Below, in pieces: positions 22,716 through 33,528 of a stretch of 64,000 nt of DNA. Position 1 is the stretch's first letter; the number at the start of each line of letters is the position of its first letter. Source of the stretch: Myotis daubentonii. Lineage: Eukaryota; Chordata; Mammalia; Chiroptera; Vespertilionidae. Both the position numbers and the translations under genes were made by a program. Where the stretch lies: assembly GCF_963259705.1 (NCBI RefSeq), contig NC_081840.1, forward strand, positions 99,430,626 to 99,494,625, written 5' to 3'. The notes under the pieces were generated by a model. The model made no database searches. It saw only the letters and a list, made by a program, of their open reading frames with translations, and was not told where the DNA came from.

Positions 22716-23185
22716 CTAGAGGCCCGGTGCACAAAAATTAGTGCACTTGGGTGGGAGGAAGGGCTCCCTCAGCCCGGCCTGCACCCATTTGCAGTCCAGG
22801 ACCCCTTGGGGGATGTCCACCTGTCGACTTAGGCCCACTCCCCGGGGGATCAGGCCTAAGCTTGCAGTCAGACATTCTTCTGGCAGCCAGAGAGCCCTCG
22901 GGGGATGTCTGACTAAAGGCTTAGGCCCCCAAGGGATTGGGTCTAAACTGTTAGTTGGACATTCTTAGTGCTGCCACGGAGGTGGGAGAGGCTCCTGCCA
23001 CCACCTCTGTGCAGGCCAGCCATGAGCCAGCTTCTGGCTGAGTGACACTCCCCATATGGAAGTGCACTGACCACCAGGGGGCAGCTCCTGCATTGAGCGT
23101 CTGCCCCCTGGTGGCCAGTGCGCATCATAGAAACCGGCCATTCTGCTGTTCAGTCAATTTGCATATTAGTCTTTTATTATTATTA
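22716..23185 (-). mobile_element. HeliBat-type Helitron, array member 2 (complete)
   Basis: The 3' terminus CTAG (22716-22719) directly abuts the 5'-TC of member 1, followed by the GGCCCGGTGCACAAAAATTA hairpin region. Its 5' end (ATAATAAAAGACTAATATGC in reverse) abuts member 3. It holds two oppositely oriented CTCF-core-like motifs at 23071-23084 and 23101-23114. Open frames across it are non-coding. Confidence 0.88.
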
Positions 23186-23482
23186 CTAGAGGCTCGATGC
23201 ACGAAAATTCATGCAAAAGTAGGCCTTCCTTCCCCCGGCTGCTGGAACCGGCTTCCCTCTGGCACCTGGGACCCCAGTTTCCCTCCTCCAGCTGCCCGCA
23301 GGCACCCAGGACCAGGGCTGGCTTCCCTCGGGCCGCCCGCAGGCACCTGGGACCTGGGCTGGCTTCCCTCCGGCACCAACTTCGTCAGGAAGGATGGCTT
23401 CATCAGGAAGGACGTCCTGAATGACATTCAGAAGACATCCAGTCTAATTAGCATATTATCCTTTTATTATTATAGATATAGA
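23186..23482 (-). mobile_element. HeliBat-type Helitron, array member 3 (complete)
   Basis: 3' CTAG at 23186-23189 with hairpin GATGCACGAAAATTCATGC. 5' end in reverse TCTATATCTATAATAATAAA at 23482, with A before it on the minus strand, as expected for A^T insertion. GC-rich body with repeated CACC(T)GGGACC units. Confidence 0.88.
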
Positions 23483-23640
23483 TGTCCCTATTTCCCCCCT
23501 TTCCCCCCCCTCTACCCAGCTCTTGCCCCCCACTTCTCTCTGGCCATCACCATACTGTTGTCTGTGTCCATGGGTTGTGCATATATTTTCTTTGGCTAAT
23601 CCCTTCTTTAAATTCACTTCTTTAAATTTTTATTTTCAGA
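23483..23640 (-). repeat. L1 3' UTR fragment
   Basis: 'TGTCCCTATTTCCCCCCTTT' and 'CTGTTGTCTGTGTCCATGGG' match the reversed 3' UTR of the bat L1s in this window. The L1 3' tail itself is absent at the Helitron edge. Confidence 0.75.
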
Positions 23641-23821
23641 TAAGTGCTTATAACTGTACTATTATATATTTTCTATTACATCATTTAGAATTAAGATATT
23701 TTTTAATTGAACCCTTGTAAATTTTAGCACAATTTAATAAATCATGCTAGAAACAATTAGGAGATTTTTCATGTAATGCAGATACATTTCAATTAATATT
23801 TTATTAATTTTTAATTTTTTT

Positions 23822-24040
23822 TGTGTGTAAATATATTTTATTGATTTTTTTACAGAGAGGAAGGGAGAGAGATAGAGAGTTAGAAACATCGATGAGAGAG
23901 AAACATCGATCAGCTGCCTCCTGCACATCTCCTACTGGGCATATGCCCGCAACCCAGGTACATGCCCTTGACTGGAATCGAACCTGGGACCCCTCCGTCC
24001 GCAGGCCGACGCTCTATCCACTGAGCCAAACCAGTTTCAG
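23822..24040 (-). repeat. Ves SINE
   Basis: Reverse copy close to consensus (GAATCGAACCTGGGACCC, CGCTCTATCCACTGAGCC), flanked by AATTTTTAATTTTTT on each side. Confidence 0.93.
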
Positions 24041-24234
24041 CAATTTTTAATTTTTTAATATTTTAATTTGAAATAATCTCATACATGTAAAAAATCTATA
24101 AAATACTACAGCATATTATATGTATCCTTCACCGAATTTCTTAGGTGTTAATAATTTAAACATAACCATTATACAACTAACAAAATTTGGAATATATTTT
24201 TCTTATAATCTCTTTAATATTACTTAATCCATTT

Positions 24235-24456
24235 AGTTTGTTTTTGTTAATCTTCACCCAAGGATATTTTTCCATTGAATTTTAGAGAGAGTGAAGGGAA
24301 AGGGAGAAACACATTGATTGTTTGCCTCCTGCACATGCTCTGATAGGGACTGGGGATCAAGCCAGCAACTGAGGTACATGCCCTTGACTGGAATCTAACC
24401 TGGGACCCTTCAGTCCACGGGCTAATGCTCTATCCACTGAGCAAAACAGGCTGCAG
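24235..24456 (-). repeat. tRNA-derived SINE
   Basis: Reverse copy with duplications CTTAATCCATTT (24223-24234) and CTTAATTCATTT (24457-24468). Confidence 0.88.
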
Positions 24457-24589
24457 CTTAATTCATTTACTTTTAATCCATATGTGTCTTTACATTTAAA
24501 GTGGGTTTTGTTTTTGATCCACCCTCATAATCTGTCTTTTAACTGGTGCATTTATGCCACTGACTTTCAGAGTGCTTACTGACAGAGTT

Positions 24590-24931
24590 ACTGCCATATC
24601 TGGCGGCTTCTGGGACTTCCGGGGCCCGCCAGCATCCTGGGACCGATAAGGTCTCGGGCGGCAGGCAGGGGGCTCCTGGGGCTTGCGGGGCTGGCGTGCC
24701 TGCGGCCTGGGACTGGATTGGGTCCTGGGCGGCAGGCAAGCGGCTTCTGGGGTCGCCCACGGGGGCCTGGATGGCAGCTTGCGCTGGCGGCTCTCGCTGT
24801 CCCGCCCTGCCTGCAGTATGCAAATTAGCCACCATCTTTTTGGTGGTTAATTTGCATATCTTGCTGATTAGCCAATGGGAGGCGTAGCGAAGGTACGGTC
24901 AATTACTATGTTTGGCTATTATTAGATAGGA
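24590..24931 (-). mobile_element. Helitron, 5' part
   Basis: In reverse the 5' end reads TCCTATCTAATAATAGCC at 24931, preceded by A. It is followed by a TACCTTCGCTACGCC block and the paired TATGCAAATTAACCACC / GGTGGCTAATTTGCATA inverted motif. The rest is GC-rich with repeated GGCGGCAGGCA units. No CTAG 3' terminus was found, so the left edge is approximate and the element is probably 3'-truncated. Confidence 0.8.
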
Positions 24932-27905
24932 TTAGCCTCTCCTTTGAAAATATCAAATAAAGGGAAGTTACGGGAAAACCATAAATTCTGTCACCAAATT
25001 CTAAGTATATGAGAAGATAGAAAATTGTAACAAAATAAGTCTAATGAACTTTTAAAGAGTCTATAAGGAATATTTTCACACAGAGAAAAATAATGATGAC
25101 ACTAAATTATAATGGAAAGCTTTTAATATACTATAAATTTTTATTAGAGTGATATTATAATATGAAAAGTCTATCCAAAATTAGAAAACATTTAAATAGA
25201 AGGCACTAGAATTTGTATTTAGTTTCCCCTATTTCTTTCCAAGCTTCAAACCCACATCTCTTGACTCCTAAATTCAACTTGCGTGAATTCTACACATGTG
25301 TGAATGTACTGAGCAAATGCCATCTCCTCTACTACGTTGTTTCCTGACCAGCCTCAGAAAACAACATAAATTCTGGCTTAACCAATTGTCCCTTCATTCT
25401 GGTTCTCAAACTATGTCATACTCACTTTTAATACAGCATTTGTTACACTTTATCCTAGTTGATTATATACATGTTTGCTGTTCTAATAGAATTCTGTGTT
25501 TTGTAGAAGCACAGGCTCTATCTGATATATGTTTAGATCCCTCAGAGCATCTGACATAGCTCCCTGTAAGTACTTCCTTGGTGATCATTCAATTTGCTTC
25601 TACAATGTGATATTTTATTAGAAGACAGTATGTGATGTAATAGATTTTCTTAAGTCCCACAATTCCACTAGTGATGTCCTACCTGAATTTCACACATTAA
25701 TGTGTATATGTGTGCATGTTTATAAATCTAAAATTCAAAAGTACCATACTTTATAGGTAGCCATCAACAGTTTGTCAAACAAATAACTCAGCATTTAATT
25801 AATAAATGACATGCACCCAGCAAACTTCTCATGTCACATAAATAATTATATTTCATGACAGAAATATAAACAAAATCATAATTTAAAAATCTGGCATTTT
25901 TCTTTGTTAAAAATGTTAATAGAATCCAGGTCACAGAGAAAGCATTTGAACATAGAAATGAGTAAATTAATGAATAATTGGGCAATTCGTAGGCCTCATA
26001 TGTACTATACTGTTTTTCCTTACTGATATAACTTTCTATGGTATAAATTCTAATTTCTGCCTAATTTAGTTTAAAATATTCATATATGTAATTAAACACA
26101 ACATGTTTGATCAGAGAAGAAAAAGGGGAGTGATCTAAAAACACATTATAAATATTTTATAAATTTATAGTGTGACACAGGGGACAAAGAATGAGTTTTG
26201 GATTTTGATAGATCTAAGTTAAAATCTTAGTTCAGTCACTTAACAAGAGTTGGCAGTCTTGGTAGAAGTACCCAAACCTTCAAAATCAGAATATATCTAA
26301 TTTATCATTATGATTAAATATAAAACAAAGGATATAAAGTTGGAGGTAGAATGACTAATGACACTGAAGGCACTTGACTAATTCAGCTCTTTTAGCTATT
26401 ATATCTCTTTCTCTGTCAAATTATGGCTTGGTAAAAAATATCCCTTGTACCAGAAATGAGTGATGAAAAATTTATTAAAGCTAATGAATCCTAGCTAGGC
26501 TTGAAGGTATCTTATATTCTGGCTAAGTCAATGGAGGTAACTAAGCTTATGCAATAGCTCAGAGAGGTAGACACAAAAACAAAATAGCTTATAGACTCAA
26601 ACTTTCAGAACTGGGAAAAAAAGTGCCTAATGATATTGGTTTTACTAATAGAGAGGCTTAAAGGCAAAATAACTTGTCTGAGGTTCCGTAGCTGCTTAGA
26701 GGCAGATCTGTGACAGGAGCCTACCTTTCCTAACACTTGCTCCAACACTCTTCTAAGCAGTCACACCTCTCCTTACTTGCTTGGATGAAGAAGGCATAAC
26801 AGCTAGGACACCGAACTTCCAAACTAGTGATAAGCTACCTAGTATTGCAGAAATCTTTCAGAGATATATGCCAGAACATACTCATAGGAAACGCACACGT
26901 TTAATTTCTAGATAAGGTTTACTGTCCTAACCTTTCATCCTCATGGCCTTTCTTGCCCTAGTGTTCAGGCTGGATCTTATATGAATCACAAAAACTCTTA
27001 CTCTCCCTTTGGCCAAATGTCTAGATAAGAACCAAGTCAGGGGGTCTGCTCTGTGTTTACTTCCCATGGGTCCCTTTGGATCATGCTTGGCCTTCTAAAA
27101 TCAGTAGGCATTCCAAGCAGGAGGCAGCAGTGTCTGTCTCATTACAGCAGCCTTCATATTGCTGTATTCATGAGCGCAGATATTAGTCATAACCATTAAG
27201 AACAATAGCCACCATCATCTTATAAGTGCCTACTATGCAATTAGCAATATGCTGGGTGATTTACATATATTTACTCCTTTAATTCCATATAACCTATAGG
27301 GTAGGACTTATTATCTTCATTTTATAGATTTATAGATGAGAAAGCTTAGGTCAAGTGATGTACCTAAGATTATACAATTAAGTGGTAGAATTGGGTTTCA
27401 AATACAGAATCCATGCTCTTAATAGTTATGACATTACCCTTTTTCCTTGGTAGAGAGATCAAAGAGTGTTATCACCAGGTAAGGGTTCTTAATAGCAAAT
27501 TCAGTCTATTCACTAAAAGTTACTTATTCTATCAAGGAAGCCCAATTGTGTATCAATGAACACATTATTTTTCTGTGTGGAAAATGATATGTAGGGGCAA
27601 GGTAAAGACTTGAATTCCTCTTAAAAGTTAGAGTTCCCCTTTACTGTGAGAAAAATTTATTATTCTTTATTCAGAAAGCACTCTACCTCCACCTGTAAAC
27701 TGCTTTTCAGAAAAGTCCAGGAGCTCCTCTAAATCATGATTTTAAAAAAATCATATAGAGGGGAAATGGTTTTTGTTTTATGTTTCTTTTTAAATGAGTA
27801 TGGGAAGAAACAGGTTAAAGAAATGTGTAAGCAAATATCCCCTCTCTTTCTTGGTGTGTGTGTGTGCCTGTGTGTGCATGCACATGTATGAATTATATAT
27901 AAATA
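24932..27905. other. unique AT-rich intronic sequence with ancient MIRs
   Basis: A plus-oriented MIR is clear at about 27185-27430 ('TAAGTGCCTACTATGCAATT ... GAGAAAGCTTAGGTCAAGTG'). Weaker MIR-like pieces lie at about 26160-26330 and 26600-26760. No gene is seen. Confidence 0.5.
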
Positions 27906-28080
27906 CTAGAGGCCCAGCACACGATCAAATTGTGAGGGTTCCTTAAGCCTAGCTGCAATCAGGGCCATGGCCATTGCCCAGCATCACTCCTCAACCTCCG
28001 TGGCCCCTGCCCCATGAACCTCCATGCTCACATGTCACCTATGGTTAGAGGACAGTGACATGAAATGTATTAACACTGTA
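27906..28080 (-). mobile_element. Helitron 3' end fragment
   Basis: CTAG 3' terminus at 27906-27909 followed by GCCCAGCACACGATCAAATTG, a diverged terminal hairpin. Only the 3' part is present. Confidence 0.65.
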
Positions 28081-28085
28081 ACAGC

Positions 28086-28378
28086 CCTGGATGGGTGGCT
28101 CAGTTGGTTGGAGTGTCATCCCATATCCAAAAGGTTGTGGGTTCAATTCCCATCAGGGCATGTACCTAGGTTGTAGGCTTGATCACTGGTCAGGGCGTGT
28201 ACAGGAGGCAAACCAATAGATGTTTCTTCTCTTCTGTCTTCTCTCTTCTCTCTTCTCTCTTCTCTCTTCTCTCCTCTTCCCTCCTCTTCCCTCCTCTCCT
28301 CTCCTCTCCTCTCCTCTCCTCTCCTCTCCTCTCCTCTCCTCTCCTCTCCTCTCCTCTCCTCTCCTCTCCTCTCCTCTT

Positions 28379-28440
<62 letters not shown>

Positions 28441-28470
28441 CTTCCTTTCTATAAAATCAATATACATATC
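28086..28470 (+). repeat. tRNA-derived SINE with expanded CT-rich tail
   Basis: Head 'CTGGATGGGTGGCTCAGTTG' with B box 'GGGTTCAATTCCCATC', related to the SINE at 2648. The pyrimidine-rich part of the tail has expanded into a long microsatellite before the ATAAAATCAATA end. Confidence 0.8.
28227..28441. repeat. CT-rich microsatellite
   Basis: Runs of TCTTC-type repeats, then about twenty TCTCC/CTCCT pentamers, then a (TC)n dinucleotide run of about 50 bp. The long open frames on both strands here are products of the repeat. Confidence 0.97.
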
Positions 28471-28479
28471 CTTGGGTGA

Positions 28480-29449
28480 GGACACAAAACAACAAACAAA
28501 AAAACTCTATAACATACACATTACCATTTTCCAAAGAAATGGCTTAGCTAACCTTGATCTTTTGGTGGTACTGATAAAGAATTCTGTATTATGATGTATT
28601 TGACTTGAATAGTAACTTCCCTAAAAATAACTAAGCACAAATAATAATTAGAAAATAATATATAGCAAAAATATAAATTATAAGCTTTTAAACAAGTCTT
28701 TCTATTTATAACTATCTGAGTAATAAGAAATGAACTAAACTATTAAGAAACTGATGTTTTTATTGCATTCTCATTTTTATAAAGATGGGAATTCACTGAA
28801 TGTGGGCCTGGAGAAGGAAGCAAAGCCAAATAGAGAGGATTGTATCTTTATCTCTGCCCTCATAGGAACAGGAAATGTGCAAGCAGGCAGAATGAAGGTT
28901 TCCTTGAAAAAGCCCTGCCTGATAATTGTTTCATATACTCTAAGAGAAATAATTAAAACATTTAACAATGCAGGTAAAAGAAGCATAACTGCAATATAAT
29001 CATTTCATGAAATATAATTCAGTCATTAAAATGTGATTATGAACATTATGTAGCAACATAAACATACTAAGTGATATAAATACTAGGATTACAATTATAT
29101 AAAGAAACAAAGGCATTAAAAAAACCCATGACAAGAAAATATATTAATATGTATATTAACACTGTTTGGTAATGAAATTACAGATGTTTTCCTCTCCATT
29201 TTAGCTATTTTTCAAATTGCCTATAATATGGGATTCCATATTAATAAACTATTTGAATATAAAAATAAGATAAGTACTTAAAAGTATATAGGTAAATATT
29301 TTTATAAGCCTTCATAGAAGTATTTCTAAGTATGACACCAAAGATAGAAGCTATTAGATTAGAAACTGATGAATTTTTCTATTTAAAAATGTGAAGGTTT
29401 TTTTAAAATAGAAAATTAGACAAAATTAAAAGGCATGATTTCTGCTTCC
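28480..29449. other. AT-rich intronic sequence
   Basis: No gene or nameable repeat is seen. Confidence 0.45.
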
Positions 29450-30903
29450 GACCAAGATTGAGTAAAATTCACTCAATAAATGAGTAAAAATTCAAATACA
29501 TTGAATTTTTAGTTAAAAATCTTCCCTCAAAGAAACTCTAGGCCTAGAAGGTTTCTTTTGTTCTACAAAATATTTAAGGAAGAAATAATACCAATTATAC
29601 ACAAATTGAAAAGGAGGGGACTCTAAATATCTAATTCTAAGAGGCCAGCATTACCCAAATACAAAAACTAGACAAAAAGGCACTAGCAGGAATAAATTCT
29701 CCAGATATATCCCTCATAACATAAATTCAAAAGTAGAAATAAAATTTTTAGCAAATAAAATCTATAAATATAACACACCCTGACCATGTATGGTTATGCC
29801 AGTAATGCACACTTGGTTTAACATTCAAAGTTTATGTAATTCACCATATTAACAAAATGAAAAAGAACAACTCAATGATCATTCAATAGATATAGAAAAT
29901 ATATCTGAGCCCAGCCAGCGATGGCTCAGTGGTTGAGCGTCAATCTATGAACCAGGAGGTCACGGTTCAATTCCTGGTCAGGGCACATGTCCGGGTTGAG
30001 AACTTGATCCCCCGTGTGGGGCATGCATGAGGCAGCCAATTAATTATTCTCTCTCATCATTGATGCTTTTATCTCTCTCTTCTTCTCTGAAATTAATAAA
30101 AATATATTTTAAAAAGAAAAGAAAATGTATTTGATAAAATCTAACATCCATTCCTAGTTAAAAAATAAACTTTTAGAAAACTAAGAATAGAGGAAACCCT
30201 CAAACCAGTGAATGCCATCTATGAGAAATCTACTGGTAACATCATACTAAAGACTACAGCTTTCCCTCTAAGTTTACAAACAAGAGAGGGATATAAAAAA
30301 AATCACCATGTCTACTCAATATTTTACTGAAAGTTCTAGCCAGTTCAATGAAGCAAAAATGAATAAAATGCATCTGAACTGGGAAATAAGACATAAACTC
30401 TCTTTATTGGCAGACTGCATGATTATCTATGTAGAAAAGTCAATCTACAGAAATAATAAATGAGTTTAACAAGGTTGCAGAATACAAGATCAATGTATAA
30501 AAATCAATTATATTTCATAGGCTAGTAACACTCAGAAATTGAAATAACAAATTATAAATTAAATTTAAAATACTATTTGTAACAGAATCAAAAATATGCA
30601 ATAATTAAGGGCAACTCTGACAAAAGATGTGAAAGAACTATACACTAAAAACTACAATACACAGATGAGATAATTTTTTAAAAAACGAAATAAATGGAGA
30701 GATATACTTTGTGTTCATAGTCAGAAGACTCAACAGTGATAAAATGGCAATTTTCTGCAAATACTAAATTTATAGATTAATATAATCCTAGTTAAAATCT
30801 CAGTAGATATTTTATAGAAATTAACCAATTTATTCCTAATTCACATGAAAATTCAAAAAGTTAAATAGCCAAAGTCATTTTTAAAAAGAAGAAAAAAAAA
30901 TTG
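29450..30903 (+). repeat. old L1, ORF2 reverse-transcriptase part
   Basis: Decayed ORF2 text in order (AGGCCAGCATTACCCAAATAC, ATCATACTAAAGACTACAGC, 'CTCTCTTTATTGGCAGAC'). All frames are broken. It continues at 37439 after the younger L1. Confidence 0.85.
29909..30120 (+). repeat. tRNA-derived SINE nested in old L1
   Basis: Flanked by GAAAATATATCTGA (29895-29908) and GAAAATGTATTTGA (30121-30134). Confidence 0.88.
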
Positions 30904-33199
30904 AAGAATAATACTACTGAGGGACTACCCAGTACAGCAGTTGTTTTGGTAAAGAATTAACAACATAGGGAAATTAAAAATGCCGTCAGAGTAAGTGGAT
31001 GCTGCACGGACACACTCCCAGGAACAAACTGGAATTACAACTAAATTACAGAAAAACTTCCTGAATAATCAATAGAAGACTCACTGGAGAGAACCCTGAT
31101 ACCTGAGGAATGAAAGTGGAGACCACACAGAGACTGGTAAGAGGGGCAGAGGCATGAAAGGGCTGGCCCAGTGCCCATAGGCAGCAGATGAAGTTCCAGA
31201 GAGATATCTTAGGTGTGGGGGGTTACCACTGAGAACTCTGGGATCTAATCCCCAAGCTGGGCCCCACAGCAGTGAGCACCAGAACTAAAAAGGGTACCCA
31301 CATAACACCTGGCTGTGAAAAGCAGAAGGGGTGCTGTCTGCTAGGGAGCTATGGGTGGAAATTCAGGCACCCTCTTAAAGGCCCAATGCACAAAATTCCC
31401 TGTGGAGCCACCCACCTTGTGCTCCAGCAGAGGGAGGGCAGAGTGGACTAGAGCTGTGAGAGCAGAAACTAGGATTGGGGACTCAGAGGTTAGAGCTCAG
31501 AAGGCAGACATCCCCAATTTACTGTGCTGAGTCATTCCCTCAACACAACAGAGGGCATCTTTCCCACACAGACCTTTGCTATGCCTCGGGGGAAGACAGT
31601 TGACCCACCCTATTGGAAAACACCTTGCCCTGAGGCCACCTAAGAGGCTAAAAATAACAATTAGCCTCCAGGCAGAAACCACTGCCCGAACCTGTTGAAA
31701 AACCTCTCCCCACACCTGAGGATGATTGCCTGGGGGCAATTTAAGTCAGAATCCTATCAGTCTGTAGGCAGAGTGGGTCTCTGGAGGCTGTGAGTGTTTG
31801 CCTGATCCAATTAGTCAGAAACAAGGTTTGACACTGTCCTGCACTAGAGATTGAGAGGCATAGAGGATCTACCAGACAGCCAAAATGAGGAGATAAAGAA
31901 ATAGCCTCCAAATGAAAGAACAAGAGAATTCTCCAGAAGAAGTGATAAATGAAGCAGAGATAAGAAATTTATCTGAAACAGAGTTCAGAGTAATGATGGT
32001 AAAGATGCTCAACAGCATGAGAAAAGATATAGTAACTATGAAAAAAGCACAGTCAGAAATAATGACATAGCACAAATAAAGAATACATTGGAAGAAATAC
32101 ACAGCAGATTAGGGGAAGCTGAGGACCGAATCAGTGAATTAGAAGGCAGGGTTGAAAAAAAACACTCAATCAAAGAACCAAAAAAAAAAAAAAATTAAAA
32201 CACAGAAGGACAGCTTAAGGGAGCTGTGGGACAATGTGAAATGTAACAATATTGGAATAGCAGGTGTGCCAGAAGAGGAGGAAAGGGATAAAGGGAAGAG
32301 AACATGTTTGAAGAAATAATGGCAGAAAACTTCCCTAACTTGGTAAAGAAAAAAGTTACACAAGTTCAGGAGGCACAGAGAACGCAAGCAAGAAGAACCC
32401 AAACAGGCCCATGGCCAGACATATCATAATTAAAATGCCAAAAATTAAAGACAAAGAAAGAATCTTAAAGGCAGCAAGAGAAAAGAAAACTGTTACCTAC
32501 AAATGATATCCCATAAGGCTGACACCTGATTTCTCATCACAAACTCTAAATGCCAGAAGGGGATGGAATGATGCACTCAAGGTAATGGAAAGCAAGGATC
32601 TGAAACAAGATTACTATATCCAGCAAGGCTATCATTCAAAATAGATGGTCAAATAAAGAGCTTTCCAGACAAAAAAAAAGGCTAAAGGAGTTCATCACCA
32701 CCAAGCCAGCATTATAAGAAATGCTAAAGGGACTGCTGTAATGGGAAGAAGAAACAGAGAGAGAAACCTAGGCATATAGAATTAAAATGGCAACAAATAA
32801 GTACCTGTAAATAATAACCCTAAATGTAAATGAATTAAATGCTCCAATCAAAAGGCATAAAAAAACATGACCCAACTATATGCTGTCTACAAGAGATCCT
32901 CTTCAGAATAAAAGACACACACAAGCTGAGAGTGAAGGGATGGCAAAAATTTTTCCAAGCAAATGGAAAAGAAAAAAAAGCTGGAGTAGCAATACTCATA
33001 TCCAACAAAATAGACTTCAAAATGAAGAACATCACAAGAGACAACAAAGGTCACTACATAATACTAAAGGGATCAATCCAACAAGAGGATATAACCCTGG
33101 TAAACACATACGCACCCAATATAGTAGCACCTAAATATATTAAAAAAAAAAAACTTCTGGAGGACTTTATCAGAGAGATCAACAACAATACCATCATTA

Positions 33200-33528
33200 C
33201 AGACAGTCCTCGGGTTACGTTGGACTCAAAGTACATAGGTTTCCTGGTTACATCGCCATCTCCCATTTATTTATAAGAAAAAAAAATTCTGTCATTTCAA
33301 CGTATGTACATATGTGCTTTATGTTTTTTATTATTTATTTACCACAAGTAAAGGTCAGGAATTATCTTTCTTTTAACTTTTTCTTTTAATGTTTCACTTC
33401 ATTACTGCTGTGTATGTGCTCCATGTGAGTGACATAGGTGCTTATGTAGTTGGGTTCTGACTTACTGCGAAAATCGTGTGACGAAGCACTGTAGGGACGG
33501 ATCTCCGACGTAACCTGAGTACCTACTG
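33200..33528. mobile_element. Tigger-like MITE inside L1 ORF2
   Basis: The left end CAGACAGTCCTCGGGTTACG and the reversed right end CAGTAGGTACTCAGGTTACG are inverted repeats, with TA on both sides (33198-33199 and 33529-33530). L1 ORF2 text resumes directly after it. No coding capacity. Confidence 0.85.

Noticed and set aside
23042..23599. A 185-residue plus-strand frame in GC-rich DNA
   Set aside because: It crosses two Helitrons and an L1 3' UTR fragment; the composition explains the open frame.
28179..28594. Open frames of 91-124 residues on both strands made of Ser/Leu or Arg/Glu runs
   Set aside because: They are translations of the CT-rich microsatellite.
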